From positions 13,244-77,243 of the forward strand of contig CAJPLV010000003.1 in NCBI GenBank assembly GCA_905371715.1: a stretch of 64,000 nucleotides of DNA, in the 5' to 3' direction. Within the stretch, counting starts at the first letter, position 1. Each line of letters begins with the position of its first letter. This document shows positions 60,063 through 64,000 of the stretch, piece by piece. The notes under the pieces were generated by a model, which was given only the letters and a program-made list of their open reading frames with translations, ran no database searches and was not told where the DNA came from. The position numbers and the translations under genes are program-made. Origin of the DNA: Candidatus Saccharimonadota bacterium. Lineage in GTDB: Bacteria; Patescibacteriota; Saccharimonadia; Saccharimonadales; Saccharimonadaceae.

Positions 60063-62502
60063 TCGCGATCACCCCCTTGGTTAATACTACTTCTAGAATA
60101 TCACCTTTTTTATACGAATTCGCCAAAACTCCCTCGGCAATCGCATGCTCAACCTCATCCTCAATGACACGGCGCAGCGGGCGTGCACCATACTTCACCG
60201 TATAGCCTTTGTCGATCAGATAGCGTTTCGCCGCGGGCGCAACTTTCAACGCCAAGCCTTGCCGCACGAGCCGCTGGCGCAACTCTCCAATTAGCAGGTC
60301 AAAAATCTTACCGACCTCCGCCCGCGTGAGCGCACGGAATGTAATGATGCCATCAAAACGGTTAATAAGTTCTGGACGCATGTATTTTTCAAGCGCTTCG
60401 CGCGTTAAGCGGGCATTACGCTCATGCAACGAATCAAGCTGTCCGTTTTTTATGCTGCGCGCACGAAATCCAAGTTCCGATTCTTTCATCATTTGGTCGG
60501 CACCAAGGTTGCTCGTCAGAATGATAATCGTATTACGAAAGCTTACTTCCCTGCCTTTTGCGTCGGTCAACACGCCATCTTCAAGCAGCTGTAATAGTAA
60601 ATTAAATACATCCGGATGTGCTTTTTCAATTTCGTCAAATAATACAACGCTGTAAGGCTGGCGCCGAATCTTGTCAGTCAGCTTACCGCCATCTTCGTAG
60701 CCAACATAACCTGCCGGCGCGCCAACAAGTCGCGATGTATTATGCTTTTCACCGAACTCACTCATATCAATTTTGACAAGCGCATCTTCGCTGCCAAACA
60801 CTTCACGTGCTAGCACCTTAGCAAGTTGCGTTTTACCTACACCTGTCGGTCCCATAAACACGAAGCTACCAATCGGGCGACGGCTGCTTGCGACGCCAGA
60901 GCGGCTACGTCGAATCGCCCGCGCCACTTTCTGGATCGCTTCACGTTGTCCAATAATATACTTACTTAAATGCTTTTCAAGCTGCCGCAGTAATTTCGCT
61001 TCGCTGGTCTGTACTTTCTCGACCGGTATGCTGGTCATCACCGCGATAGCATGCGCCACGTCGCCATCAGTCAGCTGAATCGCTCGTTTACCTTCTTGCG
61101 CGATTTTTTCGACCTCTAGTTTCTCATTAATTTGGCTAATACGCTGCTTGTAGAGCGCCGCCCGCTCATAGTCTTCATGCGTAACCGCCTCTTCCATGCG
61201 TTCGTTCAAATGTTTGAGTTCTTTCAGATAATCGCGCTGCCGGCTCGGCACATGCCCTTGCTTAACTCGCACGCGCGCAGCCGCTTCGTCAAGCACGTCA
61301 ATCGCCTTATCTGGCATGAAGCGATCAGACACATAGCGGTCGCTCATGTATACCGCCGATTCGATCACATCATCAGTAATCGTCACGCCGTGATGTTTTT
61401 CATAATAACTTTTCAGCCCTTTCAAAATTGCAATCGTTTGCGCGATCGTCGGTTCTTTCACGACAATCGTCTGAAAACGCCGCTCTAACGCCGTATCTTT
61501 TTCGATATGCTTGCGATATTCGTCAAGCGTCGTCGCGCCAATCATATGCAACTCGCCGCGGGCAAGCGCCGGCTTCAAAATGTTTGCCGCATCCATGCTA
61601 CCTTCGGCCGCGCCAGCGCCCACCAGCAAGTGCAGCTCATCAATAAACACGATAATATTCGCGTGCTTCTTGATTTCTGCGACGACCTTTTTCAACCGGT
61701 CTTCAAACTCGCCGCGATATTTCGTGCCTGCGATCATCGCCGCCATATCTAGCATAATCACGCGTTTGTCAAGCAAATGCGCCGACACGTCCTCGTGCAC
61801 GATACGCTGCGCCAAACCCTCAACGATGGCTGTCTTGCCAACGCCCGGCTCGCCAATCAGCACAGGATTATTTTTTGTACGCCGGCTCAGGATCGTGATC
61901 ATACGCTCTAGCTCCTTATCGCGCCCGATCATTGCGTCAAGCTCGCCCGCTGCCGCTTTCGCCGTCAAGTCAATCCCGAACGCGCTAAGCGCGCCACCGC
62001 GTACCGCCCGCCGCCGCGGCTCGGTCGCGACATCGCCGTGCTCACTGCGATTTTCCTCGAACGAATCTTCAAGTTCATTCATTACTTTATCAACGTCCAC
62101 GCCCATATCGCGCAACAGCGTCGTAGCCCGCGCGTTACCTTGGCGCAGCACGCTATAAAGAATATGCTCGGTGCCCAAAAAATCGTGATTATATTCTTTA
62201 GCAGCCTCCCACGCCATGCGCAGTGTCAACATCGCCGTCTCGCTTAAACCGACGACACCTGTGCTTGTTACGACGCGCGACGGTTTGATATCAAGCGCTA
62301 TTTCCGCCTGCTGCAGCGTTACGCCCGCGTCTGCGAGCACTTTTGCCGCTGAACTTGAACCCTGCGCCAATACACCTAGCAATAAATGTTCGGTTCCAAT
62401 ATAATTACTCCCGTTACCACGCGCAATCGCATCAGCATGCTGCACGCTCGCGCGCGCATTATCAGTCAAATGTGAAATAAAATCTGCAAAATCCTCTGGC
62501 AT
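60031..62502 (-). CDS. clpC: Clp protease ATPase subunit ClpC
   Basis: AAA+ unfoldase, 823 aa. It has two N-terminal Clp repeats (LLLGVLAQGSSSAAKVLADAGV; EHILYSVLRQGNARATTLLRDMGV), D1 with GEPGVGKTA and a UVR/coiled linker (EEAVTHEDYERAALYKQRISQINEKLE). D2 has GPTGVGKTQ and VLFDEIEKAHPDVFNLLLQLLEDG. It first leads the clpC-HELLH-radA-PIN operon. Its promoter carries a CIRCE operator identical to that of clpP. Confidence 0.96.
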   Translation of the reverse strand: MPEDFADFISHLTDNARASVQHADAIARGNGSNYIGTEHLLLGVLAQGSSSAAKVLADAGVTLQQAEIALDIKPSRVVTSTGVVGLSETAMLTLRMAWEAAKEYNHDFLGTEHILYSVLRQGNARATTLLRDMGVDVDKVMNELEDSFEENRSEHGDVATEPRRRAVRGGALSAFGIDLTAKAAAGELDAMIGRDKELERMITILSRRTKNNPVLIGEPGVGKTAIVEGLAQRIVHEDVSAHLLDKRVIMLDMAAMIAGTKYRGEFEDRLKKVVAEIKKHANIIVFIDELHLLVGAGAAEGSMDAANILKPALARGELHMIGATTLDEYRKHIEKDTALERRFQTIVVKEPTIAQTIAILKGLKSYYEKHHGVTITDDVIESAVYMSDRYVSDRFMPDKAIDVLDEAAARVRVKQGHVPSRQRDYLKELKHLNERMEEAVTHEDYERAALYKQRISQINEKLEVEKIAQEGKRAIQLTDGDVAHAIAVMTSIPVEKVQTSEAKLLRQLEKHLSKYIIGQREAIQKVARAIRRSRSGVASSRRPIGSFVFMGPTGVGKTQLAKVLAREVFGSEDALVKIDMSEFGEKHNTSRLVGAPAGYVGYEDGGKLTDKIRRQPYSVVLFDEIEKAHPDVFNLLLQLLEDGVLTDAKGREVSFRNTIIILTSNLGADQMMKESELGFRARSIKNGQLDSLHERNARLTREALEKYMRPELINRFDGIITFRALTRAEVGKIFDLLIGELRQRLVRQGLALKVAPAAKRYLIDKGYTVKYGARPLRRVIEDEVEHAIAEGVLANSYKKGDILEVVLTKGVIAIERSSETETN

Positions 62503-62547
62503 TATTCGTTGTGCTCCGTTTCTCTGGTATAACAGCCCATATATCTT

Positions 62548-62576
62548 AGTATACCGATAATGTTAGCACTCGTCAA
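62548..62576 (-). promoter_or_regulatory. Promoter of the clpC operon
   Basis: TTGACG (62571-62576), 17-bp spacer, TATACT (62548-62553), about 40-nt leader. Confidence 0.85.
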
Positions 62577-62589
62577 GGGAGAGTGCTAA
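62563..62589 (-). promoter_or_regulatory. CIRCE operator of clpC
   Basis: TTAGCACTC, 9-nt spacer, GAGTGCTAA. All 27 positions, spacer included, equal those of the clpP site. Confidence 0.95.
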
Positions 62590-62650
62590 TTTTCTTATAG
62601 TTTTTACCCGCCTCGCCACACAGAACCGCCGATAACGCGCCCAGCCAAAC

Positions 62651-62680
62651 AAAAAAGCCTCTCAGGGATTGGGAGACTTT
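62651..62680 (-). terminator. Terminator of nusA
   Basis: Stem AAAGTCTCCC / GAGAGGCTTT-like pairing followed on the minus strand by TTTTTTGTTT, 20 nt past the nusA stop. Confidence 0.8.
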
Positions 62681-62698
62681 CTGCTGTAGTAGTAAATT

Positions 62699-63817
62699 CT
62701 ATTCTTGATTTTCAATCGCCGCGAACAGCCCATCTTCAATGTTTGTGCGCGGTTTTTTCTCGGCCGGCTTGGCGGTTGCTGTTTCGATATCCAGCTCGTA
62801 GCCCGTCAAGCGGCTTGCCAGACGTACGTTTTGTCCGCCGCGGCCGATCGCGATTGATTGCTGATCCTCTGTGACATAGACTTTCGCCGATTTATGTTCT
62901 TTATCAATTTCAACTTTCACAATTTCCGCCGGACTAAGCGCGTTGCGAATATACGTATCAATGTTCTCGTCGTAAGTTACGATATCAATTTTTTCCTGAT
63001 CGCCGATCTCATTCATTACCGCATTCACGCGCGTGCCATGCCCGCCAACGAACGTGCCGACCGGATCAACGCCCGGCACTAAGCTCGCGACTGCCAACTT
63101 CGTGCGGCGACCCGCCTCGCGCGCAATGCCTTTGATTTCGACCGCGCCGGTTTCCATTTCTGGCACTTCCTGGCGGAATAGATATTCAATAAAAGCTTCG
63201 TTACCGCGACTAAGCACCAACTGTGCACCGCGCCCGTCGCGCTCAATGTCCTTAATAAATACCCTGAGGCGCTGCCCAACCGAATAATATTCTCCTTGAA
63301 TCTGCTCACTTTGCGGCAAAATACCCGTCGCTTTGCCTAGCTCAACACGCACGACGCGCGGCTCTACGCGCTGCACGACACCCGTCACAACCGTACCGAT
63401 TTTATCTTCAAATTCAGCCAGCACAACCTCGCGCTCTGCTTCGCGCAGGCGTTGAATAACGACCTGCTTAGCAGTCTGCGCCGCTACGCGCCCGAAACTC
63501 GTAACGTCATGCGTTTCTGTTACGACCTCAGCGCCAAGCTCAGCGTTTTCATCAATTTTTCGCGCATCCTCCAGGCTAATTTGATTAGCGTCGTTCTCGA
63601 CATCCTCGACAACCGTTTTCACGACCGATACTTTTGCCGTACCATCGTTAATATTGAGTTCGGCGCGTACGTTTTGCTCGCGCTCGCCGTTATCGCGGCG
63701 CCACGCCGCAGCGATTGCTTGCTCAATTACACCCAGCACGACATCCTCAGGAAGCGCTTTCTCTTCAGCGATCGTGCGCATCGCCAGCGTCATTTGTTTC
63801 ACGTTTAAGTCTTGCAT
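62699..63817 (-). CDS. nusA: Transcription termination/antitermination protein NusA
   Basis: 372 aa. It has the N-terminal RNAP-binding domain (MTLAMRTIAEEKALPEDVVLGVIEQAIAAAW region), an S1 domain (GTVVTGVVQRVEPRVVRVELGKATGILPQSEQ) and two KH domains (VDPVGTFVGGHGTRVNAVMNEIGDQEKIDIV; SIAIGRGGQNVRLASRLTGYELDI). There are no C-terminal acidic repeats. SD AAAGGA precedes the ATG. It stands alone, not in the usual rimP-nusA-infB order, with a strong promoter and a terminator-like hairpin in its leader. Confidence 0.96.
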   Translation of the reverse strand: MQDLNVKQMTLAMRTIAEEKALPEDVVLGVIEQAIAAAWRRDNGEREQNVRAELNINDGTAKVSVVKTVVEDVENDANQISLEDARKIDENAELGAEVVTETHDVTSFGRVAAQTAKQVVIQRLREAEREVVLAEFEDKIGTVVTGVVQRVEPRVVRVELGKATGILPQSEQIQGEYYSVGQRLRVFIKDIERDGRGAQLVLSRGNEAFIEYLFRQEVPEMETGAVEIKGIAREAGRRTKLAVASLVPGVDPVGTFVGGHGTRVNAVMNEIGDQEKIDIVTYDENIDTYIRNALSPAEIVKVEIDKEHKSAKVYVTEDQQSIAIGRGGQNVRLASRLTGYELDIETATAKPAEKKPRTNIEDGLFAAIENQE

Positions 63818-63833
63818 AATGTTCCTTTCTTAC

Positions 63834-63858
63834 GAAAAATTCCGACCTGCCGGCCGGA
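63834..63858 (-). promoter_or_regulatory. Terminator-like hairpin in the nusA leader
   Basis: Stem TCCGGCC / GGTCGGA with a 4-nt loop (63841-63858), followed by ATTTTTCG, between the predicted start (about 63865) and the nusA ATG. It suggests attenuation, perhaps by NusA itself. Confidence 0.6.
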
Positions 63859-63871
63859 TTAGTACAATTTT

Positions 63872-63900
63872 ATTGTATCAATTGCAGCGTACGCTGTCAA
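63872..63900 (-). promoter_or_regulatory. Promoter of nusA
   Basis: TTGACA (63895-63900), 17-bp spacer, TACAAT (63872-63877) with extended TGA. Confidence 0.85.
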
Positions 63901-63969
63901 GAACCGCCCGATACGTCTTTCCTCACTATTTATATTGGCGCGTGGCGCGCTCGCCGCCGAAAGACGTGC

Positions 63970-63975
63970 TATACT
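63970..63975 (+). promoter_or_regulatory. Extended -10 box at the right edge
   Basis: TGC-TATACT, 7 nt before an ATG at 63983; leaderless spacing. Confidence 0.55.
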
Positions 63976-63982
63976 GATGCCT

Positions 63983-64000
63983 ATGCAGCTATCTGATTTT
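63983..64000 (+). CDS. Start of a gene cut by the window edge
   Basis: Six codons (MQLSDF) follow a leaderless-type promoter. The residues would fit the start of QueA (often M-K-L-S-D-F), but six residues cannot prove it. Confidence 0.35.

Overview
The window is a 64 kb chromosomal segment that looks like a member of Candidatus Saccharibacteria (TM7, Patescibacteria/CPR). Support comes from ribosomal operons with no rpmD (L30), very tight gene packing with 1-4 nt overlaps, a reduced S10-spc-alpha cluster in which adk and map are missing after secY, TGA used as a stop (standard code), and many short membrane proteins without recognisable relatives. No 16S rRNA is present, so the assignment rests on gene content.

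Layout. 1-109 is the 5' end of trpS, preceded by a long leader. 425-4431 (minus) is the alpha-type operon infA-rpmJ-rpsM-rpsK-rpsD-rpoA-rplQ-rplM-rpsI. secY follows with its own promoter, next to a GrpB-family remnant. 6440-8428 is rplO-rpsE-rplR-rplF with its own promoter and terminator. 8429-10366 is an accessory insertion that splits the spc operon. It holds one intact 65-aa gene, a broken unknown gene and a NUDIX gene with a nonsense codon. 10367-17000 is rplC through rpsH. Then come a small membrane-protein gene, rpsJ and tuf, each with its own promoter. 19534-21654 is a second accessory patch with a dead fic gene, a 141-aa unknown protein and an IS1595-like element whose transposase reads into the end of glnQ. 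A three-gene amino-acid ABC transporter follows, then a CYTH protein, fusA, a frameshifted membrane-protein gene, rpsG and rpsL.

28409-28902 carries a plus-strand transcription unit with two tiny ORFs, several hairpins and a clean terminator; it is the best candidate here for something undescribed. A second CYTH gene, an anchored unknown protein, rpoC/rpoB, clpP, a membrane-attached metallopeptidase, trigger factor, a degenerate HisRS relative, a SpoU methyltransferase, two tRNA-Leu genes, a FAD-linked oxidase, an Lnt-like acyltransferase, rsmD, recG, a HAD phosphatase, tyrS, PBP1A, a PIN/TRAM protein, radA, a HELLH metallopeptidase, clpC and nusA complete the window.

Regulation. Most genes that begin a transcription unit have readable sigma-70-type promoters, often with an extended TGn -10. 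At least ten have the -10 box only 6-8 nt before the ATG, so they are predicted to be leaderless mRNAs. clpP and the clpC operon carry identical CIRCE operators (HrcA control). nusA and trpS have terminator-like hairpins in their leaders. RpoC and L36 lack their usual zinc-binding cysteines, which suggests zinc sparing in the core information machinery.
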